Below, piece after piece: positions 1-8,947 of a stretch of 32,175 bases of DNA. Where the stretch lies: positions 1 through 32,175 of the forward strand of contig NZ_JACSWA010000536.1 of the NCBI RefSeq assembly GCF_016888125.1, given 5' to 3'. How positions within the stretch are numbered: position 1 is the first letter of the stretch; every line of letters starts with the position of its first letter. Below the pieces are notes generated by a model. The model was given only the letters and a program-made list of their open reading frames with translations, made no database searches and had not been told where the DNA came from. A program made the position numbers and the translations under genes. The stretch is from Spirulina sp. CCY15215. GTDB taxonomy: Bacteria > Cyanobacteriota > Cyanobacteriia > Cyanobacteriales > Spirulinaceae.

Positions 1-1899
1 AGCGAGACTCCCCACATAATCATTGCCTAAAAACTTGTCTCCAGAATCGAGATTTGTATCATCGGACAAGTAATATTTCAAGTAACTATAGCCGGCTGTA
101 GCATCACCAATATTTTTAACATAACTGGTGAGTTTAATGGTATCCCCGGCTTTTGCCAAACTCGGTGTTGATTGATTTTGGACGATTAAATCTGGTTGGG
201 GATTGGTGATTTTAATCTCTTTGTAAGCAACGTTATTAAACTCGTTACTTTCCGAAACCCAGTTATAAGCATCGGCTTGGAAGAAGAGATATTTAGTTCC
301 TGACAGTCCCTTATCGAGTTGTACGGTAAAGTCTTCATAACTCGCACTTCCTGACGCTAAACCTCCGACATAATTCAGTCCCAAATATTTATCCCCAGAA
401 TCAAGAATGGCATCATCTGAAAGATAGTATTTTAGATAACTCGAGCCGGCTGTAGCATTACCAATATTTTTGACATAACTGGTGAGTTTAATGGTATCCC
501 CAGCTTTTGCCAAACTCGGTGTTGATTGATTTTGAACGATTAAATCGGTATAAGCAGGCGTTCCTTCAAAACGAAAGCCGTTAAATAAACTTACTCCAGT
601 GATTCCTTGTAAAGTGGCAACAAGATCGTTGGTTTTACTCACGCGAATTTCCGTGTTTGCTCCAATTTGCCATAAACGATAGCCATAAGCATTGCTACTG
701 TTACTTGTATCATAAGATAACTTTTGCAATGAAATGGTATCTCCTTCGTAAGGATTAAAATCTAAAATCGTGGCATAATCAGAGTGGCCATTCTTTGTGT
801 AATAGGTTTGATTGGCGGTTCCCAGAATGAACTTATCGCCCCCAGAACCTCCAGATAAAGTATCTTTTTCATAAGATTGGAAACCATATCCATCTAAGGT
901 ATCATTCCCTGCACCTCCGATGAGGTTATCATTGCCACGATCGCCATAAATATCATCCGACCCATTACCTCCTAAGATCGTGTTATTTTGAGAGTTTCCA
1001 ATTAAGAGATCATTGCCTGAACTACCGATAACATTCTCTACATTGCGAACGGTTTCCTTGCGAGTCGAATTTCCCGGAAAACTGACATTATTAGAGATCG
1101 ATCGCAAGTCTAAATTAATACCACCATCGTAGAAACTATAAGTTACGGTATCGGTGCCGGTACCGCCATCAATATAGTCGAACCCATATCCCCCATCTAA
1201 GGTATCGTTACCACCATTGCCATAGAGACTATCATCACCGTCATATCCAAAAATCGAGTCGCTTGAATTCGTTCCGTAGAGGCTATTATTGCCAGAATTG
1301 CCAATAATTGTAGCTTGTTCTACAGCAATTATTTCACCATTGAAAAGAATTTCACCGCGATCGCTTTCGGTTCTCAACCGCGTTAACTCTTCCTCAGCAA
1401 TATTACCTCCAGACTGTAGGAAAACACTCAATAATTCTCCTTCATCTCCTACCGTATCGCCACCGGGATTAAATTCCTTATCTAAAGCATGACCGTATTC
1501 TTCAATTAAAACCCCCGTAAGTGCATCCGATCGCAGCAAAGATTGTCCTAAATAAATCTCATTGCGTTCACTAGAATAAGCCCCCATCGCACCTTTCATC
1601 CCAGCGTCATCCACTACTAGCATATCGGGCATATCGGTGAAATTACCCGCAGACCAAGCCTCTAAGCGAGACTGTACGGCTGCGCGATCGCTAATATCAT
1701 AAATGAAATCTAATTGTTCAAACCCATGAGTCGAACTTGCAAATTGTTGCAACCGATCTTGGACATTATGCAAAGCCATGTTGAGGATACGGCGATCTTG
1801 CGCTACAGCCGGAATCATTGTATTGGGGGGTTCTAAGCCAAGCTGACTGGGGGAAATAGCCCCTAAAACCGAAGTCTCGTCTAAAAAAGATGCGTCCAT
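1..1899 (-). CDS. RTX calcium-binding repeat / CARDB adhesin-like protein (3' end outside window)
   Basis: Reading the minus strand from the ATG at 1897-1899 gives an open frame to the window edge (633 codons, no stop), so the C-terminus is missing. In order: an N-terminal region of about 190 residues with an IEEYGHALD motif near residues 131-139, a block of glycine/aspartate nonapeptides of the GGxGxDxxx type (about 1305 down to 815, for example GGNGSDDIYG and GGAGNDTLDG), then CARDB-type beta-sandwich repeats with a period of 118 residues (starting near 555 and 200). RTX repeats bind calcium and normally mark proteins exported by type I secretion through a C-terminal signal, which fits the absence of an N-terminal signal peptide. 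EEYGH resembles a zinc-protease HExxH with the first His replaced by Glu; that reading is inference. Substrate or adhesion target is unknown. Confidence 0.85.
   Translation of the reverse strand, partial: MDASFLDETSVLGAISPSQLGLEPPNTMIPAVAQDRRILNMALHNVQDRLQQFASSTHGFEQLDFIYDISDRAAVQSRLEAWSAGNFTDMPDMLVVDDAGMKGAMGAYSSERNEIYLGQSLLRSDALTGVLIEEYGHALDKEFNPGGDTVGDEGELLSVFLQSGGNIAEEELTRLRTESDRGEILFNGEIIAVEQATIIGNSGNNSLYGTNSSDSIFGYDGDDSLYGNGGNDTLDGGYGFDYIDGGTGTDTVTYSFYDGGINLDLRSISNNVSFPGNSTRKETVRNVENVIGSSGNDLLIGNSQNNTILGGNGSDDIYGDRGNDNLIGGAGNDTLDGYGFQSYEKDTLSGGSGGDKFILGTANQTYYTKNGHSDYATILDFNPYEGDTISLQKLSYDTSNSSNAYGYRLWQIGANTEIRVSKTNDLVATLQGITGVSLFNGFRFEGTPAYTDLIVQNQSTPSLAKAGDTIKLTSYVKNIGNATAGSSYLKYYLSDDAILDSGDKYLGLNYVGGLASGSASYEDFTVQLDKGLSGTKYLFFQADAYNWVSESNEFNNVAYKEIKITNPQPDLIVQNQSTPSLAKAGDTIKLTSYVKNIGDATAGYSYLKYYLSDDTNLDSGDKFLGNDYVGSLA
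182..555 (-). repeat. CARDB-coding repeat unit, 354-bp period
   Basis: The stretch around 475-546 is repeated nearly base for base at 121-192, exactly 354 bp (118 codons) away. Each unit encodes DLIVQNQSTPSLAKAGDTIK, then a YLKYYLSDD segment and SNEFNN. The repeat probably continues beyond the left edge. The near identity at nucleotide level suggests recent duplication or gene conversion. Confidence 0.8.
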
Positions 1900-2126
1900 G
1901 ATCAGTTTCCTTACTACCTATTTCTTTCTCTGGAGAATTGGAGGATTTTTATGCAGTCTCCAGCGCGAATCATAAAAAAATCTCAGGTCTGCTTTTCAGA
2001 ATGACGCAAATCGATTCTCCCAAAAGACCACCAGTAAGGGTCAGTTTTGGCCAGATTGCTGGAAATATTTAAAAATCCAGGCAGAGAATAATGTAAAATA
2101 AAGCGAGTCTAAGCCGAGTCACTACT

Positions 2127-3446
2127 ATGTCATCTGTTAAAGCATCTACCGAAGGACTGGAAATTGTCGATCGCGCTAGAAAGATGAGAAAATGGGACAA
2201 ATATGCCTCGATTTGGTGCGAACAAGCGCAGGTTTCTCAAACTACCCTGAAGCGATTTTGGCAGAGACAAACCCCCATCCGACGCGATAATTTTGAAGCG
2301 ATTTGTCAGGCGATCGCCTTAGACTGGCAAGATGTAGCAGCACCGGAATACCTTCCCACTTCAGAGCCAAAAAATCTCCCTAAACTCAACTACATCCCCG
2401 ATAAACGCTGTCGTAAAGTCTGGGGACGCGATCTCCTCATCCAAGAAGTGCTTAATGCTCTCACAGACCCTCAAGAACTTTCTATTCTCTCTTTAAGTGG
2501 CCCTGGGGGATATGGTAAAACTGAAGCAGCACGACAAATTGCCCGAGCCACTCTAAAACGACATCTTTTTGCTAATGTGCTTTGGGTGACAGCCAGACAA
2601 ACAGAATTAGTGGGCGATCGCATCAGTGCAGAAACAGACTCGGATATTTTGGACTCACGACAATTTCTCCATCAACTTGCTATTCAACTTAATTGTTCCA
2701 GCGATCGCGTCAGACAGCATCTCCGCGAAGAAAAATATTTAATTATCCTCGATAATGCCGAAACTGCCGATGTAGATAGTATTCTCGCTAAACTGACTAA
2801 AATATTAAATCCCAGTCGCGCCCTCCTCACCAGTCGCCTGCAAACTAATCCTCCTTATGTGAAATTATTACCAATCCAAGGACTTGAAGAGCATTGGTGT
2901 TGCGAACTTTTGCGAGACGAAGCCAACTATCAAAATATTCCTGCACTACTTGAAGCCGATCGCGAACAACTTCACACGATTTACGAACTGTCTTGTGGTG
3001 CCCCTTTAGCCTTACATTTTATCGTCGGTAGAGTCCTTCACGATCGCACTCTTGACCCCGTTTTAGAGGAACTTAAACAAGCTAAAGGACGAGTAGAAAC
3101 TTTTTATAAATTTTGCCTGAATACAGCATGGCAGCAAATTAACCCATCGGCTCGGAATATTTTACGCTATATGGGACAAATGGATGCAGGAATTTTAGGA
3201 GAAGAAATCTCTCAAGTGGGGAAAGTGGAGGAAACAAATTTACCTTCAGCTTTGACAGAATTGCGCCGTTGGTACTTACTAGAAAATCAGAAAGATTGTT
3301 TGGGAAATTGGCGCTATAGTCTTCATCCTTGGGTGAGAAATAGTATTCGCAGTAACTTAGTCGATCGCTGGCAACCTTCCTTAGAAGATATTGAAAATAT
3401 TGCCAAATATAAATTTAATATCGATCTCGATGGCGACATTATCTAA
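2127..3446 (+). CDS. HTH-like / NB-ARC STAND-family ATPase
   Basis: Predicted cytosolic signalling ATPase of 439 residues. The first 70 or so residues look like an XRE-type helical DNA-binding or adaptor domain (AQVSQTTLKRFWQR, then NFEAICQAIALDWQDV). An NB-ARC core follows: Walker A GPGGYGKT at 125-132, Walker B LIILDN at 205-210, an LLTSR sensor at 233-237 and a GAPLAL motif (the GLPL position) at 291-296, then a winged-helix-like region ending HPWVRNSIRS. STAND proteins of this design normally carry C-terminal TPR or WD40 sensor repeats on the same chain; here the chain stops and a TPR protein begins in the next frame with overlap. The pair is likely co-translated. A role in transcription control, stress signalling or phage defence is possible, but nothing in the sequence decides. 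Confidence 0.82.
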   Translation: MSSVKASTEGLEIVDRARKMRKWDKYASIWCEQAQVSQTTLKRFWQRQTPIRRDNFEAICQAIALDWQDVAAPEYLPTSEPKNLPKLNYIPDKRCRKVWGRDLLIQEVLNALTDPQELSILSLSGPGGYGKTEAARQIARATLKRHLFANVLWVTARQTELVGDRISAETDSDILDSRQFLHQLAIQLNCSSDRVRQHLREEKYLIILDNAETADVDSILAKLTKILNPSRALLTSRLQTNPPYVKLLPIQGLEEHWCCELLRDEANYQNIPALLEADREQLHTIYELSCGAPLALHFIVGRVLHDRTLDPVLEELKQAKGRVETFYKFCLNTAWQQINPSARNILRYMGQMDAGILGEEISQVGKVEETNLPSALTELRRWYLLENQKDCLGNWRYSLHPWVRNSIRSNLVDRWQPSLEDIENIAKYKFNIDLDGDII

Positions 3447-4440
3447 ATTCTTAAAATCTATGAATACCAATATTACTATCCTGGAAGAACGCAAAAATAT
3501 TTATAGCATTTTGAAACAATGCGAAAGACTATGTTTGTCTGAGAGAGAAAAAGGCGATCGCCAAACCTCAGCAGCAGAGGATCGCGCCTTGCAACTCCTT
3601 TATGAAATCTGGGAAAAAGTTAGCACCGACTTATGGGAACGAGGATACTGGAACGATTATTTTCTCTGCGGTAATATTGTCCTAAAATGTGCGAAAACCC
3701 TGCAAAATTTGGCGATTACAGCACAATTATTAGCAGAAATGGGCTGGATTTCAATGGAATGGAAATATTACAAAACCTCTCAAGCCTACTTTCAGGAAGG
3801 AATCGAAAAATACCAAAAAATTAATAATACAAGAGAGCAAAGTAAACTCATTCGCTATTTAGGAGTATTGCATTATTCTCAAGGAAAATTATCAGAAGCT
3901 CTTGCCTATTATCAGCGATCGCAGGAAATAGTTCAAGCCCATAAACATTTATTTGAGACGGATGTAAAATGGGCATTACAAGAAGCAGAATTACACGATT
4001 GTATGGGGGAAATCTATTTAAAATTTAATAATTGGAAAAAAAGTCAGCAAGAACTTTCCCTCTCTCTGGAAAAATATCGCCTTATTTCGCAAAAATATCC
4101 GCAATATCGCTATTACCAAGCCGATCCTCTTATGAACTTAGGACTTTGGCATTTTCTCAAAGGAGAAGGAGAACAAGCTAAAACCTACTATCAACTTTGT
4201 TTGCAACTTTGTCAAGAAATTAGCCGTACCGATGCAATGGCGAAAGTTTTATTAGAAATGGCAAAATTGGCGGAAGTAGAAGGGGATATTCAGGAGGCGA
4301 TCGCCTTTGCCGATCGCGCTGAAACCATTGCCAAAAGAGAACATTTAAGTATCCGCGATCGCGCTGCTTGTTTGCGAGAAAGACTGCAAAATGATGAATT
4401 CCAAGGTGACTGGGCGATCGCAAAAATTAAAATTCTCTAA
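3430..4440 (+). CDS. TPR-repeat protein, partner of the upstream NB-ARC ATPase
   Basis: A 336-residue all-helical protein starting at ATG 3430, which overlaps the end of the ATPase gene by 17 bp in the +1 frame. Alternative starts are TTG 3391 and ATG 3460, and none has a good Shine-Dalgarno sequence, so translational coupling is likely. Tetratricopeptide helices are visible, such as SQAYFQEGIEKYQKI, LSEALAYYQRSQEI and AKTYYQLCLQLCQEI, ending in an IQEAIAFADRAETIAKRE helix pair. There is no signal peptide or membrane segment. In related STAND proteins this repeat domain is the sensor arm fused to the ATPase, so this may be a split sensor subunit or the result of a frameshift in a once-single gene. 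It ends 11 bp from the convergent pxcA. Confidence 0.78.
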   Translation: MATLSKFLKSMNTNITILEERKNIYSILKQCERLCLSEREKGDRQTSAAEDRALQLLYEIWEKVSTDLWERGYWNDYFLCGNIVLKCAKTLQNLAITAQLLAEMGWISMEWKYYKTSQAYFQEGIEKYQKINNTREQSKLIRYLGVLHYSQGKLSEALAYYQRSQEIVQAHKHLFETDVKWALQEAELHDCMGEIYLKFNNWKKSQQELSLSLEKYRLISQKYPQYRYYQADPLMNLGLWHFLKGEGEQAKTYYQLCLQLCQEISRTDAMAKVLLEMAKLAEVEGDIQEAIAFADRAETIAKREHLSIRDRAACLRERLQNDEFQGDWAIAKIKIL

Positions 4441-4451
4441 TATTTTTAAAA

Positions 4452-5804
4452 CTATTCATTCATAGTTTTATAAGTCGCAACAGCAGAAGGAGAAATGCGG
4501 TTTAAATAACGGAAGATCCAATACTTTAAAACCGTATCGAGAATGACTGGAAATGTGGCAATAAAGAGAAAGTCAAAGTCGTGACTTTCTGGCAAACCAA
4601 AATGGCGCGTGATTCCCGATAAAATAACTTCCCAACCGTGAGGAGAGTGGAACCCTACAAACATATCGGTAAAAAGAATAATTAAGAATGCTTTGGCTGA
4701 ATCGCTTAACCCATAGACTAATTCATCAATAAAACCTTTAAGTATTTTAACTTCCTCCTGACTGATAAAAATCACCCAACCAAAAGCAATGACGGAAGCG
4801 AGATCGGCAAAAATATTGGCAACGGCATCGGCACCGCGATCGCGATATTTATCTGCTAATTCTTCAACTTTTAAATTTAATTCTTCTTCAATTTCTTCTT
4901 GATTTAATTCTGTTGATAGTTTTAAAAATCGGCTAAATTTTAAGGTTCGTTCATAGTCTTCTAACTCTTCAAAAGCCTCATCTTGCAAATCTTTATTCAG
5001 AAAAATAACCTCATTTTGTTGGTTAAAAAAATTATGGGCGATCGCCGGCTTAAAAATAAATGTTTTTGTTAATTGATGGGTTAATAATGGTATAATTACC
5101 AACAGTAATAAAAACTTAATTGCCAGAGAAGTACGATTGCGATCTTGACGAAATTTATCGACAACTTCTTCTTCGGATTCTTCTGCATTCGGTCCAATTT
5201 CCCGTTTTATTCGGTTTAATGTGTTTAAAATCGATCGCGGAACAACCCCCCTTTTATTAACTGCACTTTCTAGATTGGTTTTGTTATTATCAATATCGAT
5301 AGATTCAATTAGATTTTGACTAGCAAATTTTTTCTTAGTTAAACTACGAGAATCTGATTTTTGCGGAGAGAGTTGTTTCATCTCCTTAGCTGCAACTAAA
5401 GAAACAGATAATTTCTCCGGTGACAATCGTTGAGTGGCTTCATATTTAGAAATAACTTTATCAATAAAATCGAGTTTTTCAAGAATAATTGAGGAACGTT
5501 CTACTGAAGTCAAATCGGTATAGGATAGGCTGGATTCATCGGGATCGTTAAGCCAGTCTCGGGTTGCATTAAATTCAGCCAAACGGATCTTTGCTTTTTT
5601 TAAATATTTTTTGACCTCCGTTTCAAATAACGCCAAAACGCGATCGCTGCGATCGCAAGTTTCCGCACAAACCTTTTGCCCTTGAAAATGGTCGTTTTCC
5701 ACCGCTTCAATTTTCAATGCTGCACGATAGGCTTCATCAAGAGCGCGTTCTGGAGTACCATAGTACCATCGCTTAGAATTGCGGATGATATTTTTAAATT
5801 TCAT
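4452..5804 (-). CDS. pxcA: Proton extrusion protein PxcA (CemA family)
   Basis: A 450-residue membrane protein. The long hydrophilic N-terminal half (charged, with coiled-coil-like stretches) is typical of the cyanobacterial form rather than the shorter plastid CemA. Membrane segments lie at about 228-246, 327-347, 370-390 and 411-432. The family signature FHSPHGWEVIL is at 385-395, and the C-terminus DTVLKYWIFRYLNRISPS is conserved. PxcA/CotA is needed for light-dependent sodium-stimulated proton extrusion and affects inorganic carbon uptake; it acts in the inner membrane. The start is ATG 5802-5804, which gives the usual length. No partner gene is adjacent: the flanking genes are convergent (TPR) and divergent (P-loop protein). 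Confidence 0.93.
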   Translation of the reverse strand: MKFKNIIRNSKRWYYGTPERALDEAYRAALKIEAVENDHFQGQKVCAETCDRSDRVLALFETEVKKYLKKAKIRLAEFNATRDWLNDPDESSLSYTDLTSVERSSIILEKLDFIDKVISKYEATQRLSPEKLSVSLVAAKEMKQLSPQKSDSRSLTKKKFASQNLIESIDIDNNKTNLESAVNKRGVVPRSILNTLNRIKREIGPNAEESEEEVVDKFRQDRNRTSLAIKFLLLLVIIPLLTHQLTKTFIFKPAIAHNFFNQQNEVIFLNKDLQDEAFEELEDYERTLKFSRFLKLSTELNQEEIEEELNLKVEELADKYRDRGADAVANIFADLASVIAFGWVIFISQEEVKILKGFIDELVYGLSDSAKAFLIILFTDMFVGFHSPHGWEVILSGITRHFGLPESHDFDFLFIATFPVILDTVLKYWIFRYLNRISPSAVATYKTMNE

Positions 5805-5879
5805 GACGGTTCAATTTCTCTTCTTCAAGAGGATAGACAAGACCAAGCAAAAGGTGTACGTGGTATCGTAGCAAATCAC

Positions 5880-5907
5880 GAGTAACGAGTAATGAGTAAT
5901 GAGTAAC
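5880..5907. repeat. Heptanucleotide tandem repeat (STRR type), 4 copies
   Basis: Four consecutive 7-mers GAGTAAC, GAGTAAT, GAGTAAT, GAGTAAC lie in the spacer between the divergent pxcA and the P-loop gene, followed by CTATTCCC. They match the short tandemly repeated repetitive (STRR) sequences known from cyanobacterial intergenic DNA. Confidence 0.7.
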
Positions 5908-5938
5908 AAGTCGTAATTCCCTATTCCCAACAAAAATA

Positions 5939-8041
5939 ATGTCTCTTTGGATCATCGGTACAACTCGCAGTGGCAAAACAACTCGCCTCGTTCAAGAATT
6001 TAAGCAGTGGTTGCGAGAAAAACACTCTCCCCTGTTACCCAAAGAGAAATTGCAACCCATTACCCCTGCCATTCTCATTTTCGCCGCCAACGATAATAAC
6101 CGTCGTACTTTAGCCGATCGCCTTGCGGGGGAAGTCGCTGGGAGTTATCCCCTTATCGCCAAAACTCCCCTCGGTTTTATTGCCGATGAAGTCACCTTAT
6201 TTTGGCCGCTACTCTTCCAACGCTTAAACCTAAAAGCACAGTTTCCCTTGCAGTTGCGTCCCGAAACCGAACAAGAATTGGCCACCCAACTCTGGCGATC
6301 GGCGTTAGATCGGGAAAATCTGCAAACCGTTGGCACAACTGAATATAAATTCATTCGCCAAACCTTAGATTTATTGCAACTCGCGGGGGCTAGTGGTATT
6401 CCTTGCGAAGATATTCCCGAACTGTTAAAACTGGGATATACAGAACCCGAATGGGAAAAATTACCTCAAACCAGCGAATTACGGGGAAAATTATTATTAC
6501 AGTGGCGACAGTGGTGCTTAGAACGAGGACTGTTGAGTTATGGCATTATTTATGAACTCTACTGGCGCTATTTATTGGGCGATCGCATTTACCAAAAACA
6601 CTTGCGCCGCAGATTTCAGGCTGTTTTTGCTGACGATACCGACGATTATCCTGCCATTGCCAAAGATTTATTTACTTTTTTCCTCGATGAAGGCATCTTT
6701 GCTGCTTTCACCTATAACCCCAATGGTAAATCGAGATTGGGACTCAATGCCGACCCCAATTATCTCTCTCAACTCGGCGATCGCTGCGACACGATAGAAG
6801 AATTAAAGCAGCCTTCGGGACTCTCGGAAGAACTGGCAGATATTGCGATTCAATTGGCGATCGAACCCGTCATCCTCCCCAGTTTGCCCCCATCGGTGTC
6901 CCTCCTTCAAGCCATTTCTCGGGCCACCTTATTGCGTCAAACCGCCGAATTTATTATCGATACCATCCAACAAAAACAGATTGAACCCCGAGAAATTGCC
7001 ATTATCGCCCCTGGTTTAGACGCGATCGCCCGCTACACCCTGATCGAAATCCTCACTCAACGAGGCATCGAAATTGAACCCCTCAACGAACAGCGACCCC
7101 TCATTAGTTCCCCCCTCGTCCGCGCCCTCCTCACCCTCCTCCCCCTCGTTTACGAGGGCTTAGGACGTTTGCTAGATCGGGAGGCCGTAGGGGAAATGCT
7201 AGTTATCTTAAGTCGGCGTTGGGAAGATAAAGAAGAAGACAGGGACGGACGTTTTATTGCCGATATCGATCCCGTTCGGGCGGGAATTCTCGCCGATCGC
7301 TGCTACTATCTCCATATCGACCATCCCCACCTCAGACCTGGGGAAACCTATCCGCGTTGGGATCGCCTCGGACATCGCGCCATGACCGCTTATGAGGGCA
7401 TTCGCCATTGGATCGAAAAAGCAAAAGCCAGCCAACAAACCCCTCGCGCCCTTTTAGATCGCGCCATGAAAGACTTTTTGTGGAATGGTAGCAATTTAAC
7501 CTATCCCCAGTTGGCCGCCCTGCGAGAATTAATGGAAACCGCCAGACATTTTTGGGAAACCGATCGCCGACTGCGCCAAAACGAACCCCAAGGGCGATCG
7601 CAAACCGATACCATTGCCCAATTCATCCAACTCCTGCGCCGAGGTACCATTACCGCCAATGCCCGTCCTGTCAGACCTTGGGGGGCGATCGAACCCAACG
7701 CCATTACCCTTGCCACCATCTTTCAATACCGATCGCTGCATCGTTCCCATTCCTGGCATTTTTGGCTAGATGTAGGCTCAAATCTGTGGCAATTGGGAGG
7801 TTCTAGCAATTTATTTGCTTCTCCTCTCTTTCTCAAAGATTGGTCAGGGTTTCCTTGGATGCCAGAAGATAATATAGAGATGGATAAAGAACGCTTAGAA
7901 CGAGTTTTGCGGGATTTATTGGCACGGGTAGACAAAAAACTCTATCTTTGTCACAGCGACCTCGCTGTGGATGGAACAGAACAAACCGGACCGCTTTTAT
8001 CTTTGGTTCATGCGGCTTTACCTCTGGCGATCGAGGGTTAA
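5939..8041 (+). CDS. UvrD/AddB-like P-loop ATPase (cyanobacterial 'recombinase family')
   Basis: A 700-residue protein starting WIIGTTRSGKTTRL, an exact Walker A (GTTRSGKT, residues 7-14) at the extreme N-terminus. A Walker-B-like ADDTDDYPA at about 231-239 occupies the place of the DEFQD box of UvrD/AddB helicases. The remainder is long and helical, with AIIAPGLDAIARYTLIE resembling the helicase second-domain region. No C-terminal PD-(D/E)XK nuclease is evident. Homologues are widespread in cyanobacteria and are labelled 'recombinase family', but the function is not established. A role in DNA repair or recombination is inference from the fold. ATG 5939 puts the P-loop at residue 7 and is the only sensible start. 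The gene is rich in HIP1 sites. Confidence 0.7.
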   Translation: MSLWIIGTTRSGKTTRLVQEFKQWLREKHSPLLPKEKLQPITPAILIFAANDNNRRTLADRLAGEVAGSYPLIAKTPLGFIADEVTLFWPLLFQRLNLKAQFPLQLRPETEQELATQLWRSALDRENLQTVGTTEYKFIRQTLDLLQLAGASGIPCEDIPELLKLGYTEPEWEKLPQTSELRGKLLLQWRQWCLERGLLSYGIIYELYWRYLLGDRIYQKHLRRRFQAVFADDTDDYPAIAKDLFTFFLDEGIFAAFTYNPNGKSRLGLNADPNYLSQLGDRCDTIEELKQPSGLSEELADIAIQLAIEPVILPSLPPSVSLLQAISRATLLRQTAEFIIDTIQQKQIEPREIAIIAPGLDAIARYTLIEILTQRGIEIEPLNEQRPLISSPLVRALLTLLPLVYEGLGRLLDREAVGEMLVILSRRWEDKEEDRDGRFIADIDPVRAGILADRCYYLHIDHPHLRPGETYPRWDRLGHRAMTAYEGIRHWIEKAKASQQTPRALLDRAMKDFLWNGSNLTYPQLAALRELMETARHFWETDRRLRQNEPQGRSQTDTIAQFIQLLRRGTITANARPVRPWGAIEPNAITLATIFQYRSLHRSHSWHFWLDVGSNLWQLGGSSNLFASPLFLKDWSGFPWMPEDNIEMDKERLERVLRDLLARVDKKLYLCHSDLAVDGTEQTGPLLSLVHAALPLAIEG

Positions 8042-8166
8042 CTCTCACTCTCTATTTTGAGGTTTTTGGGGGATTTTTGGCGGAAAATTCGCGATCGCCC
8101 GTTGGGAGTCTGGAGGGAGATGATGAGAGGATGAGTAATGATTGCACTTTCCACCACTATTGACTC

Positions 8167-8928
8167 ATGTTAACTCCTTTGGTTGATGCTCAATTTTTTC
8201 GCGAGATTCGCTTCCTTGCGACGGATATGGATGGAACTTTGACTCAAGGGGAAAAGTTCACTCCAGCTTTATTTCAGGCTTTAGAGAGTCTGGCCGAGGC
8301 TAAGATAGAAGTTTTGGTGACGACGGGGCGATCGGCGGGATGGGTGCATGGGGTCAAACATTATTTTCCTATCGTGGGGGCGATCGCGGAAAATGGAGGA
8401 GTTTTCTATGCCCATGATTCCGATATCCCCCAAATGTTGACTCCAATTACAGATATCTCTCAACATCGTCAGAAACTGGCGGCCATGTTTGACCAACTCA
8501 AAGAACAATTTCCCCAACTTCAAGAAGCGGAAGATAATCGCTTTCGCCTGACTGACTGGACTTTTAGCGTTGCAGGATTAGGCGATCGCGATCTGCAAAC
8601 CCTAGCTAGTTTTTGCCAGCAAGAAGGCTGGGGTTTTACTTACAGTACGGTGCAATGTCACATCAAACCCCTCGATCAAGATAAAGCAACCGGGTTAAAG
8701 GTAGTTCTCCATCGCCATTTCCCTCAAATAACCCCACAACAACTCGTTACCATTGGCGATAGTCCTAATGATGAATCTCTTTTCGATCGCGATCGCTTTC
8801 CCCATTCCGTCGGTGTCGCCAATGTTCTCCCCTACCGAGATATCCTAACTCATTGCCCCACCTACATCACAACCCTGCCAGAATGTGCAGGATTTTGCGA
8901 ATTAGTCTCTTTGTTGGTTAAAAAATAA
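8167..8928 (+). CDS. HAD-IIB family hydrolase (Cof-like phosphatase)
   Basis: A 253-residue cytosolic phosphatase of the haloacid dehalogenase superfamily. All HAD motifs are present: DMDGT at 20-24 (nucleophile and general acid aspartates), TTGR at 52-55, the motif III lysine in DKATGL near 173, and GDSPND at 197-202. The cap segment between motifs II and III is the C2/Cof type, so the substrate is probably a small phosphorylated sugar or cofactor; sucrose- or mannosylglycerate-phosphatase-like activity cannot be excluded. It is followed after 19 bp by the tlyA-like gene on the same strand, suggesting one transcript. Confidence 0.88.
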   Translation: MLTPLVDAQFFREIRFLATDMDGTLTQGEKFTPALFQALESLAEAKIEVLVTTGRSAGWVHGVKHYFPIVGAIAENGGVFYAHDSDIPQMLTPITDISQHRQKLAAMFDQLKEQFPQLQEAEDNRFRLTDWTFSVAGLGDRDLQTLASFCQQEGWGFTYSTVQCHIKPLDQDKATGLKVVLHRHFPQITPQQLVTIGDSPNDESLFDRDRFPHSVGVANVLPYRDILTHCPTYITTLPECAGFCELVSLLVKK

Positions 8929-8947
8929 CAAGAAGGAAATTAAAATT

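Noticed and set aside
1289-1492. 67-codon plus-strand ORF inside the RTX gene
   Set aside because: Antisense to the RTX/CARDB coding frame, low-complexity Ser/Pro/Leu composition, no RBS.
7208-8048. Several open frames opposite the P-loop gene
   Set aside because: They are antisense shadows of a well-supported coding region, with no RBS and no recognisable domains.
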